Below are positions 13,864 through 25,589 of a stretch of DNA of 64,000 nucleotides, piece by piece. Position numbers and translations under genes: made by a program. Source of the DNA: Verpa conica. Its lineage: Eukaryota; Ascomycota; Pezizomycetes; Pezizales; Morchellaceae. Location of the stretch: NCBI GenBank assembly GCA_033030425.1, contig JAUFSD010000010.1, positions 620,001 through 684,000 of the forward strand, in the 5' to 3' direction. The notes beneath the pieces are model-generated. The model was not told the origin of the DNA. It did not search any database and was given only the letters and a program-made list of their open reading frames with translations. The first letter of the stretch is position 1. Every line of letters begins with the position of its first letter.

Positions 13864-15357
13864 ATGATTTCAGTACCGTCCTCTACACAAGGGAAAGGAA
13901 ATGAAGGATCTATGGGGGAAGGAAATCCGACTGGAGGTATGTTATCACTAGGATATACGAGTACGCTTGGGGGGTGTGGTGTAGCTTTATTTAGGGTAAA
14001 AGAGGGTTGGAGTTGTGCTATTACCCTATTTGAAGCGGAGTTTTGTAGAGTCTTGGAAATAGTTGGTGATGGGATTATATACAAAGTAGTTTCTGACATT
14101 GAATCTTCGTTCTTAGGGGGTCAAGAACCTAATACGAGTGTAGAGATCGAAAAACTGCGATGCGAGCTACAGAAAATGAAGGCTCAACGGGACGTGGCAG
14201 TATCACAGCGAGATACGGTGACAAGGGAGCGAGACGCTATGAGAGCAGGACGGGACATTGCAAGAGCACAGTTGAACGTCGCCGAAGCACAACGGGATGC
14301 TTCAAGAGCAGGAGAAAAGGTAGCAAGAGCAGGCAGAGACGTAGCAAGAGCAGAAAGAGATATGGCAATTCAGGAGCGAGACGCCGCGGAAGCGAAAGAA
14401 AAAGTCGCTCTTGCAGGCCAAGAGGTTGCAAGGGCAAACCAAGACGCCATAAGGATAGAGCGAGATGCTGCAGAGGCAGAACGTGACAGTGCAAGGACAG
14501 AACGGGATAACGCGAGAGCGGAGAGAAACACCATAAAGATATTCATGACCGAGAAATTGGATAATGCAATACAAGAGCGAAACACCGCGTTGGCAGAGAA
14601 GAAAACTGTGTTTGCAGAGTTGCAGATTACGATAGAAGAGCGGGATGTTGTGAGAAAAGAGTGGATCACTGCGATAGCGGATAAAAACAAAGCGGAGGCA
14701 GAGCAGATCACTACAGATAAAAAGTATATCAATTCCCTGAGGGACTGGGTTACTGAAAGATCAGAGCGAAACACTGCAATGGCAGAGCGGGAAAGTGCAA
14801 TAGCGGAGCGAAACACCGCGAGAACGGAGCGAATCACTGCGATGACGGATCGAGATACTGCAATTGCAGAAAAAATGACTATGTTAGTGGAACGAGACAC
14901 CGCACGAGCGCAGAGAAATACTGTGATAGCAGAGCGAGATTCTTTGAGGACAAAATTGGGTGTAAAGACCGAAGGGGAGTTGCTAGGTACGGGGTGCGGT
15001 TTGCGAGATCTGAAGGCTTTCCACGCCTTGAGTCAGGAGACCAAAGATATTCTGAGGGCCGATGTGGAGAAAATAGTTGTGAGCTGCAGACCGAGGTGGT
15101 TTTTCGACAAAGCTCATGTTCAAGATCATTTGGTCTCGCCCCTTAAAAGTGCAGCGTCGAGGGCTGGGCTTATTCTAGATGATACATGCATCGGAGAAGA
15201 TCAGAGCCGCTTCTGGACCATTGCGGCAAATCCTGCAAATAAGTTTGTATTGAGTGCTATGAACTTGCAATGGAAATATCAGACTGAGGAGCCTAGGATG
15301 GCGCAGGCTTGGGCGAGTGTGATGTGGTTCTTTATTCGTTATTTTGCCATAGCATAG
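13864..15357 (+). CDS. ERD heptad-repeat helical protein, copy 1
   Basis: Proposed exons 13864-13936 and 14117-15357, giving 437 residues. The intron (GTATGT...TTCTTAG, 180 nt) is a multiple of three with no in-frame stop, so the DNA also reads as one open frame from 13603. I splice it because the downstream paralogue has the same short Gly-rich exon 1, the same donor, the same phase and the same GG junction, and there the intron contains a stop. Residues about 35-306 are a seven-residue repeat (ERDTARA, ERNTAIA and variants) predicted to form one long charged helix or coiled coil. Residues about 319-437 form a compact C-terminal domain ending in WASVMWFFIRYFAIA. Its features (LRDxxAF, TKDxLRADVExIV, VQDxLxxPL, VMWFFIxYF) recur in the neighbour. 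Function unknown; a filamentous or tethering role is only a guess. Confidence 0.75.
   Translation: MISVPSSTQGKGNEGSMGEGNPTGGMLSLGYTSTLGGCGVALFRVKEGWSCAITLFEAEFCRVLEIVGDGIIYKVVSDIESSFLGGQEPNTSVEIEKLRCELQKMKAQRDVAVSQRDTVTRERDAMRAGRDIARAQLNVAEAQRDASRAGEKVARAGRDVARAERDMAIQERDAAEAKEKVALAGQEVARANQDAIRIERDAAEAERDSARTERDNARAERNTIKIFMTEKLDNAIQERNTALAEKKTVFAELQITIEERDVVRKEWITAIADKNKAEAEQITTDKKYINSLRDWVTERSERNTAMAERESAIAERNTARTERITAMTDRDTAIAEKMTMLVERDTARAQRNTVIAERDSLRTKLGVKTEGELLGTGCGLRDLKAFHALSQETKDILRADVEKIVVSCRPRWFFDKAHVQDHLVSPLKSAASRAGLILDDTCIGEDQSRFWTIAANPANKFVLSAMNLQWKYQTEEPRMAQAWASVMWFFIRYFAIA
14160..14955 (+). repeat. Degenerate 21-bp tandem coding repeat
   Basis: The heptad region of the first ERD protein is built of about 37 imperfect 21-bp units (type GAGCGAGACACCGCGAGAGCA), each encoding one ERDxAxA heptad. 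Because the unit length is a multiple of three, long open frames also appear on the opposite strand here (for example 14370-14900), and these are artefacts. A shorter array of the same kind lies at about 16384-16700 in the next gene. Confidence 0.75.
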
Positions 15358-16215
15358 GTTGACAGCATATATGCAGTTGAGGGTTTCTTTGTTTATTAGG
15401 TTGAGAGAGCTGGTCTAAGGGTACTTTCAAGCAGGGACACAGACGCGTGGAGTTGAGATGTGGAGGAAATATAACTCAGGGGGGCATTTGTTTTTTGTTT
15501 CGTTTTAATTATGGATGTTTTCTTGAAAAGCCGGGAGTGAATCTTAGCAAGATTAGTATTTTAATTTAATCTATTAAAATGGCTATGTGATCCTACTAAC
15601 TATAGGCTTCATCCGCTGACAGATGAAAATAGTCATACCTATATGTAGCCTATATAAACTAATCGAGATAGACTCCCTCTCAAGAAGCTTAAAGGTGTTA
15701 CTAAGTGAATTGATATTCGTCAAAGCAAGTCCGTGCTGGGTACATCAAAATGAATTCGATGAACGACAAGACCAATACTATTTTTTAGGTGCTGTAATCT
15801 CTAGCACTTTTTTATCTAGGGATCGGCACTTGGGGCTCCATGTATTTATTCATTCATTCCAGGGATCGGCATGTTGTATTACGGGTATCCAATAGGTATA
15901 GAGCCGGTACAAGCAGGTTTTTAGGTCTATGATGTAGGGGGTTTCGCCTCCCGGAGCACATATAGGAGCCATGGGAGTACTCGCTGGAGTGAGTCTCCCC
16001 AAGCCTTCAGTCTACTCTCGCCCTCTCTATCTTACCACAGTATCCAGGGATCGGCAGTATTTGTAGATCCGAGTGATATCACATGATCTCTCCCATGGGA
16101 TGCCTTATTTGTACTTACTAGGCCACCTTAACCGCCAAGAAAAGGATCAACTACACAAAACAAGGAAGCCTCCCATTCACACACACATAAAATCCTCTAC
16201 GCGATATCTTTTACG
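15358..16215. other. Intergenic region between the tandem ERD genes
   Basis: No gene is supported. The 11-mer AGGGATCGGCA occurs three times within about 240 bp (near 15818, 15861 and 16046) in the upstream region of the second ERD gene. This is more than chance predicts for an 11-mer in 0.9 kb and could be a regulatory element or a residue of a decayed repeat. The 90-codon frame at 15623-15895 spans two of these copies and shows no protein features. Confidence 0.5.
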
Positions 16216-17163
16216 ATGGGTCTAATCACACCAGTTTTGCAAGGACAAGAAAGTGGAGGAAACGGAGGAAACACAGTAGAAGGTATGTAGCCTCCAGAGT
16301 CCAGTGATTTTTCATAATTAGTAATATGTTTGTGGTTAGGGGGAACAAATGCCGAGATCAAGCGCCTACGACAAGCATTACAGCAGATGAAGAGCGAGCG
16401 GGATATGGCGATAGCACAACGAGACATGGCGATAGTGCAGCGGGATGTGGCGATAGTAGAGCGAGACTCTGCTCGAGATGAACGAGAATCGGCGAAGGGT
16501 GAACGGGATGCTGCGAGGGAAGGATGGGATACGGCGATGAAGGAGAGAGCTACTGAGAGGGAGGAGAGAGAAGCTTTAAGAGTGGAAAGGGATGATGTAA
16601 GAGCCGAGAGAGACGCTGCGAGAGCTGAGCGTGATGCCGGTGAGGTTTCTGCAAGGGCGGAGAGAGATGCCGCGAAGGTAGAGAGAGATAATATGAAAGA
16701 GGCGGCAAGGGTAGAGCGGGAATCTTTGAAGTCGCAGTTGGATAAGGCTGAGAGGGTGGCTGTGAATGCGAGAGGGTGTTTGCGTGATTATCAGGCCTTT
16801 CAGCCGCTAAGTAAAGCTACTAAGGATACACTGAGGGCTGATGTTGAAGCGATTGTTGCGAAGTGTAAGAGCAAGCCTTTTCATAATGGGAAGCTAGTTC
16901 AGGATAATTTGATTACGCCCCTTGCGAATGCAACCCGGAAGGCTGGAATTAAGGTGGACGATGGATGGCTGGGAGGGGATATGGATGCCTATTGGGGTAG
17001 GGCGGCGGAACCTAGATATACACTCATATCGAGGCTTGAGAATTTGCGATGTAGTTATCAGGTCGGGGCGCAGAAAGGGAAGACCAGCCTTAGGACAGGA
17101 GAGACTTGGGTGAATGTGTTGTGGTTTTTTATCCATTACTTTGATATAAAAGGCGTGAGATAG
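16216..17163 (+). CDS. ERD heptad-repeat helical protein, copy 2
   Basis: Exons 16216-16282 and 16340-17163, giving 296 residues. The intron is 57 nt (GTATGT...GTGGTTAG) and carries an in-frame TAG, so splicing is required; both sides keep phase 1. Exon 1 encodes MGLITPVLQGQESGGNGGN, a Gly-rich leader like that of copy 1. Residues about 32-166 are heptads of the ERDMAIA/ERDAARA type, roughly half as many as in copy 1. The C-terminal domain (about 171-296) aligns with copy 1 along its length (LRDYQAF, TKDTLRADVEAIV, VQDNLITPL, VLWFFIHYF) but differs between blocks, so the duplication is old and repeat number has since changed. No signal peptide or membrane segment is visible. Function is not recognisable. 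Confidence 0.85.
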
Positions 17164-18266
17164 GATTAATTTGTGGATTTCTTTTGGGTGACTTTATAGC
17201 AGGCTGGTTGGGGTATTGGAGGGTAAAGTTTGAGAAGGGACATGTGTTTCTGCACTGTATCTAAGGTTACTCTGCTGGAGGGTACTTATTATTTCCCGGG
17301 CATGATAGGAACTATTAACTGGAAGTATTCTCAGTGAGTTATTAGTAAGAGCAAGACATCTAGAGCTGTACATAAGGTTCATTCCCAACAAACACAAACC
17401 GGATCAATACAATAAGAAGCGAAAAGGTCTGGTTCTGGTAAGGGTGTTAGAGCAAGTCTATTACTACATTTAATTATGCTTGTGCTTTCGCTTAATATGC
17501 ACTTTCCCTTGATGTAACATTAGATACATGATGAATTCACTCAAAAGTGTAAATCGGGTCTATTATTAGTGGAAAGGATATGTGCCAATACGTGAAACAC
17601 TTTCCATGCAGTAGGCATATGTACGCCAGAGAGCTTCGGCCAATTACAATCGCGTGCCCAGAAAAGGCGGGGGAATTGAGAGAGCACAAAAGTATCCCCG
17701 GGAAAATCTCAGGGACCCGAGAATCTGAAGCCAAAGCTTGAGTGATAGATCTTGGAGTGCAATCTGGTAAACATACCCGACGACTGGCCACCAAGGGAGA
17801 AACGTGGGAAATTACGCGGGGTTTAATGCAGGCAAAAGAAGATGCTATCTACGTGTATCTGGTTAGCATTCAGTCCAATGGGTCGGGTCCGGAGATAGCA
17901 AGATGCATCTGCTGGGTCATTGTCAGCAGAAACATACAGTAGTGGCCAGATTCCTGTCATCTTATTTCCAATGGATACCAAGTCCTTTCTCAGGAAGATA
18001 GACCTCTTGTCAATCCTTTTAACGATACGACAGTGCCTACTGTAGTTTATTGTGGTCTTTCCTTCATCAAACTGGATCATCTACTCAGGGTTAGGGGCTG
18101 TGTTGATACGTCAGCGCTTCTATTGAGCCGCAACACCACTGGCAACTTCGCGGATAATTGTGTGACACGACCGACCAACCGACCAACTACGGTTCGTGTC
18201 TCTCAACACACGAGACTCCTCACAGTTCATCCTCATCTTCAGCTTCATCATCCCTCGGAAGTCTTA
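17164..18266. other. Intergenic region upstream of YPP1
   Basis: About 1.1 kb with no supported gene. Short overlapping frames at 17537-17794, 17742-17942, 17823-18080 and 18033-18299 conflict with one another and lack domain signal. A small GACCGACCAACCGACCAAC run sits near 18169. The last few hundred bases are CT-rich and probably hold the YPP1 promoter and leader. Confidence 0.45.
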
Positions 18267-21200
18267 ATGAGTACAGTACGTTCCCCTCAAAATCTCTAAT
18301 AATGTCATCATTCGCTGATCAGTCCCCCTGGTAGACTAAAGGAACTATCTACCTCCAGCGCCTGGAACAGGCGCGCTGCAACAGCGATTGGGATGCCATC
18401 TCCGAATTATCTAGGAAGGTTCAGAAACATGTACCGGGCCGGAAATGTAGCTTTTGCCACTCCTCCCCCATCCAATCCAAGCTCGGGCTGACTCAAGACG
18501 GCAGGCCTCGCTATGACAGCAGCCACTGAAGCCCGGATCCACCAGCTTCTCCCTCCACCGCCACCAAATGCTTCTCCATCTACAATAGTTTCCTACATCG
18601 TCTCTCTTGATGCACTTCAGGATGCCCTTCAGGAGGAACTGGATCGGAGTCCTGTGGGCGCGACGAGATTACCGGTGCCCTCAGGGGGTGGGTATTCCTC
18701 GGTTACGACGGCGGATGACTTGATTCAGGCTAGAGTAACAATTGCGTGGGTGTGCATGTTGAAGGGAGAATGGGAGGACGTGGTAAAGGTTATTCCGGGG
18801 ATGAGAGAAGTTTCTGAGGAATGGGTTGGGGGAGGAAAGAAGGACGGGTATATTGAAATTGCGAGGATCAAATCGCTGGTTTTGCAAGGTGCGTAGGGTT
18901 ATCTGAAGGATAGTACGCTTTCATGAATGTAATATCTGCTCTGGCTGGATGATCTCGGGGGCCTGTTTATTGTCTTTGATGTCGAGCAGCGACTTAGAGA
19001 TGGTCCAGACAAGCAGGTACGAACAGCTACGGCTGGTTGGAGGGCTACATTTATATGCACCCGATGAAACTGACTCGTTCCCGCAGGAATCGCCCTATCC
19101 CATACAAACAGCAAGGATCTGTCTATTCCCCTGCAGCTCTACCGGACTGCGATTCGTCAGGCTGCTACCCTTCCCGCTGCTCAGCGTGCCTCATTGGCGA
19201 TCACAGAATGGACCGAACGAGCCCTCTCACATTCCGCTCTTGCCAGTTATCAATGCTGGCTGGATAATAACTCTCCATCCACTCCCTCACCTCCGGCAAC
19301 AACCTGCCAGATTACTCCACGGAAGCATGAGAAGCCTCGCGGTGACTGGAAGACGGACGCTGAGCAGGCCGTGCCTTCGCCTGTTTCCTCTGAAGAGGAT
19401 GTCGCATCTGTCGGCATGGCAATCGGGAAGACACTGGTTGATGAGGTAACTGTGCTTAATTGCTTTAAAGCGTTTCATAGATTCATCTCTGAGCTTCCAC
19501 GACAAAGCCCGCCTACTCTCACATCACCGAGCCAGGGTAGCGACCCAATAAAAGATACAGAGAGACGGGAGGTATATCGTCATTACTTTCGCTTCCTTTC
19601 GCTCCTCCTATTACCATCCAATCACGTAGATGCGCCCCATCCCCGTACTCTACCTAGCAGCTCTAGGACTGCATCCACCGTCTCTCTTGCTGGCGAGGCT
19701 CATGCAAGAACCCCAGTTGGCACTCCTGCCCAGCTCCGTAGCGAGTTGGAAATGGTACAGAATATCTACGAGGCCTACCTACTACAAACCAAACCCTTTC
19801 CCTCTGCAGACGTCTTCCACTCTCCAATTGGGGAGTTTGTAGATACCGTTTGCGCAAATTGGTACGCAGCCGGTGGGTCAGGCTTGGAGGCGGAGGGTGT
19901 GAGCGAGTGTCTGTATCGTGCTGCCACAAAAACTTTCCATTCGCCACGGATACTACGACACCTTTTTTACGTGCTTGCATCTATGGGAAATCTTACCGAC
20001 GCTGTTCTTTCTCTAGAGACCTATCTTGATTTGAGCGAAAATGCGGCTGAGAGAATTGCCAAGGGAAAGATCGAAAAGGATTTTGATTCCGCTGCACTTG
20101 TTCTTATCACCGCAGCCGACGGTATACGAATGTTGTCAAAGCATCTAGGGGAAGGAGCAAAGGCATTGAAGATTGCAGAGAGGTGTGAGAGGTGGGTAAG
20201 AGAATGGAAAGTTAGAGATTTTTTGGTTCTGGGGGCAGTCTATAAAGCGATTGGGACGGCGAATGCGACGTGGGCGAGACAGACGGTGATGAGGGAAGAA
20301 AGACGTGATATTCTGGAGTTTGCGAAGAAAGCTTTTGAGAAGGGCCTTCAGTACAACCCTGGGGATATGTGCACTTGGTATGGTGTTTCACTGGTCCACG
20401 CTGATCTGGGAAATACTACCTTGGCTATAAAAGCCCTGAGGAAAGCACTAAAGCGAGCTGGTAATTCTGATAGAGAGCGGGTGAGGACAGCAGCTGTGGG
20501 CCATGCGCTTGCAATTCTTCTCTCTTCGCGGGAAGAGTTTGAGGAGGCAGGAAAGATATGCACAAAGGCACTAGATCTCCTCTCTACTTCTGACCCGACT
20601 ATATTAAGTGTCGAGGAGAAAACGCTTGCATTGGAGCTCCAGATGACGAGTATGGCGATTATCGAAGCAACTTCTGGCCCTTCGGTTGCTGTTGTGGGTG
20701 CCGATACGCTACTAACACTCTACACTCGCCTCTTCCCACCCCCTCTCGTTCCAACTCCCTCTCGGGTACCTACAGACCCTTTTCCTACTATAGCTCTAGA
20801 GGAAAAGCGCCCATCAACGGCATCCCGGATTAGTAGGATGTTCACCATCAAGCCAAACTATGAAAAACAATACTCTATCTCCGCGAACGACCTCTCGGCA
20901 ACCGCCTTGAACGGATGTCTACCTCCTGTCGCACGCCCCGGAACAGCCAAACTAGGAAGGCCGGAAACTGCAACAGGCGCAGGGCTATCTCAGTCTCTTC
21001 GTATCCGACCAAGGTCTACATACCGTAGCGCCTCAAAGATCCGTGTCAGTACAACAGAGCCGCCCCCGACGCCAGGGGTGGAGACTATACCTCCCTCCCT
21101 GGCCGAGATACAAGCCGAGAAAGCCCGTAGGGGCCGGCGTTATTCAGTAAGCGGTGGAACAATACGTAGATCTAAGAGTGTGAAGAGTACTTACTCTAGT

Positions 21201-22580
21201 AGTGTTGTGATGATGGGAGCACTTATGAGCGAGATACCCCCAATGCCAAGTAGTAGTACTGAGGTATCGACTCCTGCAACACCGAGTGGGAGCGCAACGG
21301 GGAGTGGGAGGGCATCCTTTAGCTTGAGTAGAGCAAGTACTAGTGGTGGGAGTAGAGCAGGGAGTGGGCTTGCGAAAGAGTTTGGAAGTAGTGATGGTGA
21401 GAGGGAGAGGAGGGAAGGGGTGATGTTTAGTGTGTTAAAAAGCAAATTGCAGAGGGTGCATGGTAATGGGACGTTTACGCCGAGTGTTAATGGGATGCAT
21501 GGCAATGGGATTGGAAATGGTGGTTTAAATGAGAGTGGGAGCTTTACACCAAGTAGGAATGGCAATGGGGTCAATGGGAATGGTAGCGGAATATTTACGC
21601 CTGCTACAAATGGCACCAAGACGGGTGGAAACACAGGTACCACTACCCCCGTCTCCTCAACTTCTGTCTTCGACGAAAAACCAAACCCGCAGTACATCAA
21701 CAGCAATACAAAGACCAACGGCAATTCTTCACCCAAGCCGAGACGGGGAGACATACCTAATAATCTCTCCCGCTCCACACTTCCAAATCCTATTGCTCCT
21801 CTCGCAGATACAATAACAGATGAAAAGAGGTCACGAACTATCTCGCGTCCGAGGTACCTACAGGAACCTATATTGAAGGAAGAAGATGAACACCGGAGAT
21901 CAGAGAAGGCCCTGAGGACTGTGTGGCTGTTTATGGCAGCTCTTTACCGGAGATGTGGGTGGATGAAAGATGCAATTGACGCTGTTGAAGAAGCTGCAAC
22001 TGTTGGTGGCGGATGGTCTATTTCTGGAGAAGGTGGTGTAAAGGAGAACGGATTCGGTCAGAGAGTTGGTACCTGGGGTGGCTGGGGAGGACGGGGGCGA
22101 GAGAGTATAATCAGTGTTGAGTGGGGTTTATTGGCGCTGGAGAGCGCAGACGTGGAGATGGCTACAAAATGGTTCGAACATGCACTGGTGGTAGATGCGA
22201 ACTGTCCCGGCGCCATTGTGGGGCTATCACAAATTCTTCTCGATGTTATTCCACCTCCACTTCACCCTCTCGCAAACCCCGGTAAAGAACAACAGAAGAT
22301 ACGTAGACCTCCATTCACGCCGTTGAAATCAGAAACCGAACTTCAGGAGGGAGAACTTATGAGGCAGGCGAAACATGCACGTGCACTAAACCTACTGACT
22401 GCATGTATTGAGAGCCCAAGGGGATGGGATTGTAGTGAGGCATGGTATCTGTTTGCAGAAGCACTAGAGCGAGATGGTGATGTGGAGGGCGCTAAGAAGG
22501 CGCTCTGGAGGGTGGTTGAAATTGAAGATGGGAGAGGTGTTAGGACGCTTTCTGATGGTGCTGGAGTGCGAGTTTTGTAA
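18267..22580 (+). CDS. YPP1: Ypp1/TTC7-family PI4-kinase scaffold
   Basis: Exons 18267-18275, 18335-18446, 18505-18888 and 19087-22580, 1332 residues in frame. Introns use GTACGT, GTAGCT and GTGCGT donors; the first two have CTGAT or CTGAC branch sites. The spliced N-terminus (TKGTIYLQRLEQARCNSDWD, then SRKVQKHVPGRKC and TAATEARI) matches the family start seen in fungal proteins annotated as Rhf1 or cargo-transport protein Ypp1. The C-terminus (VWLFMAALYRRCGWMKDAID, VEWGLLALESADVEMATKWF, GLSQILLDV, SEAWYLFAEALERDG) carries the TPR-like repeats of that family. In yeast Ypp1 joins Efr3 and Stt4 to place PI4-kinase at the plasma membrane. Residues about 740-1100 are a disordered Ser/Gly/Asn-rich insertion with a GNGxFTPSxNG motif repeated several times. 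Least certain is the 198-nt third intron, which could hide a microexon. Confidence 0.88.
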
Positions 22581-22799
22581 AATTGTCGGGGTAGGGGAGG
22601 AAAAGTCTTTTGGAGTTTCAACAACCGGGATTTAGGAGTCAGGTACGGGGGGTAGGACAACCAAAATTTATTTTGGTAAGAGTCCAAAAAGGCAAAGTGG
22701 GTAAAATAATAGACTGTATCGTTGATTTTCTTTCTTTTCTTTTCTTCTGTCTTTGGGTTTGAGGTTTATTTTAGGCGGCTTTATATATATTGTAATTTT

Positions 22800-22817
22800 C
22801 TCTCTCTCTCTCTCTCT
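22800..22817. repeat. CT dinucleotide microsatellite
   Basis: Nine CT units just downstream of YPP1, in what is probably its 3' flank. Confidence 0.9.
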
Positions 22818-24284
22818 TCAAGTAGTGTTAGCTTCTTTGATAGAACTGGCTTGGTAGAGTAATGTTTGGGTATAATTCTTACATCTATATCATGTGTTTT
22901 TCCAATGTGGGGGAATGTGCAATGAAGATTTAAGTATTACCGGTTAGTCTTATTTATCGAGTGATTCATTATGTATCACTCGTGGCATTAACTTGGAATA
23001 GATAAAAATATTAAGATTAGGCTAAGACCCGAACCAGTCATCCTGCCCCAACTACAATTTTTAGCCACCGAAGCATTATCCATTCCATCATGATTTTGTA
23101 CTTTTGACGTCGTCGGCTCTGCTAGGGGAGCCTCCCTAGCTTTATAGTATTTGCCGTATAGCCTTTGGATGTATGATTTTAGTTTGATGCTTTCATGGGT
23201 TAGTGTTTTTTTTTTTTGGTCTCGGGAGCTCTCTCTGCTGTGGTAAGTTGGCGGCTACTTTTTTTTTTTTTGGGGGGGGGGTACTGATGGGTGATTGTCG
23301 TACTTAGAGATCGTGTTTTTCATTTAATTATTGAAGCTCCTTGAAGTTTATGGACCTCAGTAGAGCTAAGGTTGTTGGGGTTTCTAGGTGCTCGTATCCT
23401 GCCTAGTCTGTTGGATGGGGTGGGATGATGACTACGGAAGGTGGAATATTTGGTCACGGTTGGACGGAAATACCTACAGCAACACCTTCCTCCCCCAGGG
23501 TAACGTATAAGTTTATGCAGGTTGATGGTAAGTTTGCTCTTCTATTACAGCTGTACAGTGCTACTCACCTCAGGGCTTTAGTTAGGTGACCGGGAAATTT
23601 ATCCCCCTAAAATACCTAGTTTCAACATACATTATTCGAAAATAGATGCTCTTGGTATAGGCTTTTTCATCTACTCTGCTTATTTCTTTTCAAAGGTTAA
23701 CGGAAGAAAATCATTTATTAAGTCAAGTACATGTATAAACGGCTCAACAGTAGTGAAGAAACAATTATATCGATGAATCTAAATTATAAAAGAGAAAGTA
23801 GGAAACAAACTACAAGTTAGTTAGCGAGACCACACCAGGAACCAAACCTTTCACACACTAGGTGCACAACACATATCATTCCAATGGAGGGGGGGAACAA
23901 AGACAGCAGCTGCTAAGACGAAGGTGTGCCTCCTTGCGTTATTTGTCTGATTCCCCCCCCCCCCCCCAGCTATGCTTTTGCCTGGCAAGCTTCTTCTGTA
24001 GACGCACTACTGTCAGTAAAAAAAAAAGGGAGAAGGGAAGGAGCTATGATATAATTTGTGCTAGGATTTTTTTAAAAATAATTACTTTTACAATATTCTG
24101 GGTAATACCTCCTATCTTCAGTTGTAGTATAGGGGCATCCCTCGCAATTGGGTCCATAGTGGTTTTTATAAAGTTGACAAATATTTACTGAAACAACGCC
24201 ATGTCCTAAACATTACCAGGAGGATTAGTTTTTTTGTTTTTTTTACTTCCCATAAAAGTAGGACTAAGTGATCTTAATAGACAG

Positions 24285-24760
24285 GATGGTGTTATATAGG
24301 AACCTACCGCAGTACGTGTATGTAATAGGAATATGTTCACACATTGTTTTTCTGGAAGGTTAAAGTAGATATTAAAAGTGAAGGTAAAAATGTGAATAAG
24401 AATATTTGCGTTGAGGTCAGTTTTGGTGAATACAATGAATGGTGAGATAGTTGGTAAGAAGTGAGGGATGGGGATCGACACAATGTATGCTATATATATA
24501 GATAGACGTTTCTGGGTATAGTATGGGATACATGCTGCTATGATTTATATAATGGTTGGTATTATCTTAGAAGAAGATGTGTGGGGGGTAAATGGTCATA
24601 TAATATAGAAATTTACAAGTGACTATCACGTTTAATATGGGCCGTACGCCGTCTAGGAAATTGTTTTTGCTTATAGTAGGGCCCTGGTAATCTTTGGGAA
24701 CTCGGATGAATGCGGTTCTAAGATTCTCGCTCAGAAATCCATTCATTATTCACGCTTTGC
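24285..24760 (+). repeat. Diverged repeat, copy A
   Basis: Contains AGGAATATGTTCACACAT near 24329, followed by stretches that line up in the same order with copy B 1.3 kb downstream: a block ending in GAGGTCAG, then near 24690 GGTAATCTTTGGGAACTC and TTCTAAGATTC. Similarity is partial, perhaps 60 percent by eye, with indels. The pair looks like an old duplicated or transposed unit that has decayed. No terminal structure or coding capacity was found. Confidence 0.45.
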
Positions 24761-25589
24761 TTTACCTCCGTCCTACTAGCCTATGGGGTTTTCACTTACT
24801 AGCCCCAATGGGAGCACTACATTTTCTAGGGGGCCTCTGCTCGATTCTCTGGTAATACCGTTCTTTTTTAGGCTTCAGGACTTGATCTACCTCGTTATGG
24901 GTATTAGTTTAACATGAACACGATTCCTCATTGCCGAGCATATGTTATATTTGGGTGCTAGCTATTATATTAGAGTACATCAATGAAGTAAAGAAACAGT
25001 GGTCAGAGAATATCTCTACGGGTACAAAGAAAAAACAGACCTACACGGGTACTTACATGCTTGCAGAAAACCCTTGGATACCCGGTAGGTTGTATAAAAA
25101 CTTGGGACAAGTGAAACGATGTGTAAATTAGGTGATAATCAACCGTCACATCAAAGTATAAAATAAATAAAAACGGAAATGATGCTTTAAGAGATAGCGC
25201 TAGTAATAGACCTGACTTTCCCTACATACATAGGGCGTAGGCGTAGGGGTTTAATAATATTGTGAGAGCAGTGGTTAATAACTAGCTTCCTGAAGAAGCT
25301 ATCAAGTTTACTTACACTCTTCTTCTATAGGTAAAGTAATTGTAAGTAAAGATCAAGTAATAGGACTATCTATTGGTCAAATGAAATAAGAACATACTAT
25401 AGCATCGGAACGGGTAAAACGTCGGGAGTGCCTTTGTAATGTTCTTACAGGGTTCGTTATTGGGTCCAGTACGCTCTCGGTGTTCCTGACAGATAGTAAC
25501 TAAGACAACGGAGTGGTCTGGGGGGTAGTTAGGAAGATTAGTTTCATTTTGATATTCACGAGAGCTTGAAAAAACAGCTGTAAGTGGAA

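Noticed and set aside
14370..14900. 176-codon antisense frame in the ERD repeat
   Set aside because: A 21-bp repeat keeps all frames open together; the antisense product is a simple Ser/Arg/Val repeat without a start context.
18889..19086. Possible microexon in the third YPP1 intron
   Set aside because: A candidate between CGAGCAG and GTACGA has the right length but gives a stop in the required phase; direct splicing keeps the frame and a sensible TPR-like sequence.
21191..21778. 195-codon antisense frame inside YPP1
   Set aside because: It mirrors the low-complexity Ser/Gly/Asn insertion and has a Leu/Pro repeat typical of reversed repeats.
23862..24191. 109-codon frame with a hydrophobic end
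   Set aside because: It reads through a run of 14-15 C and an A-run, with no domain and no splice support.
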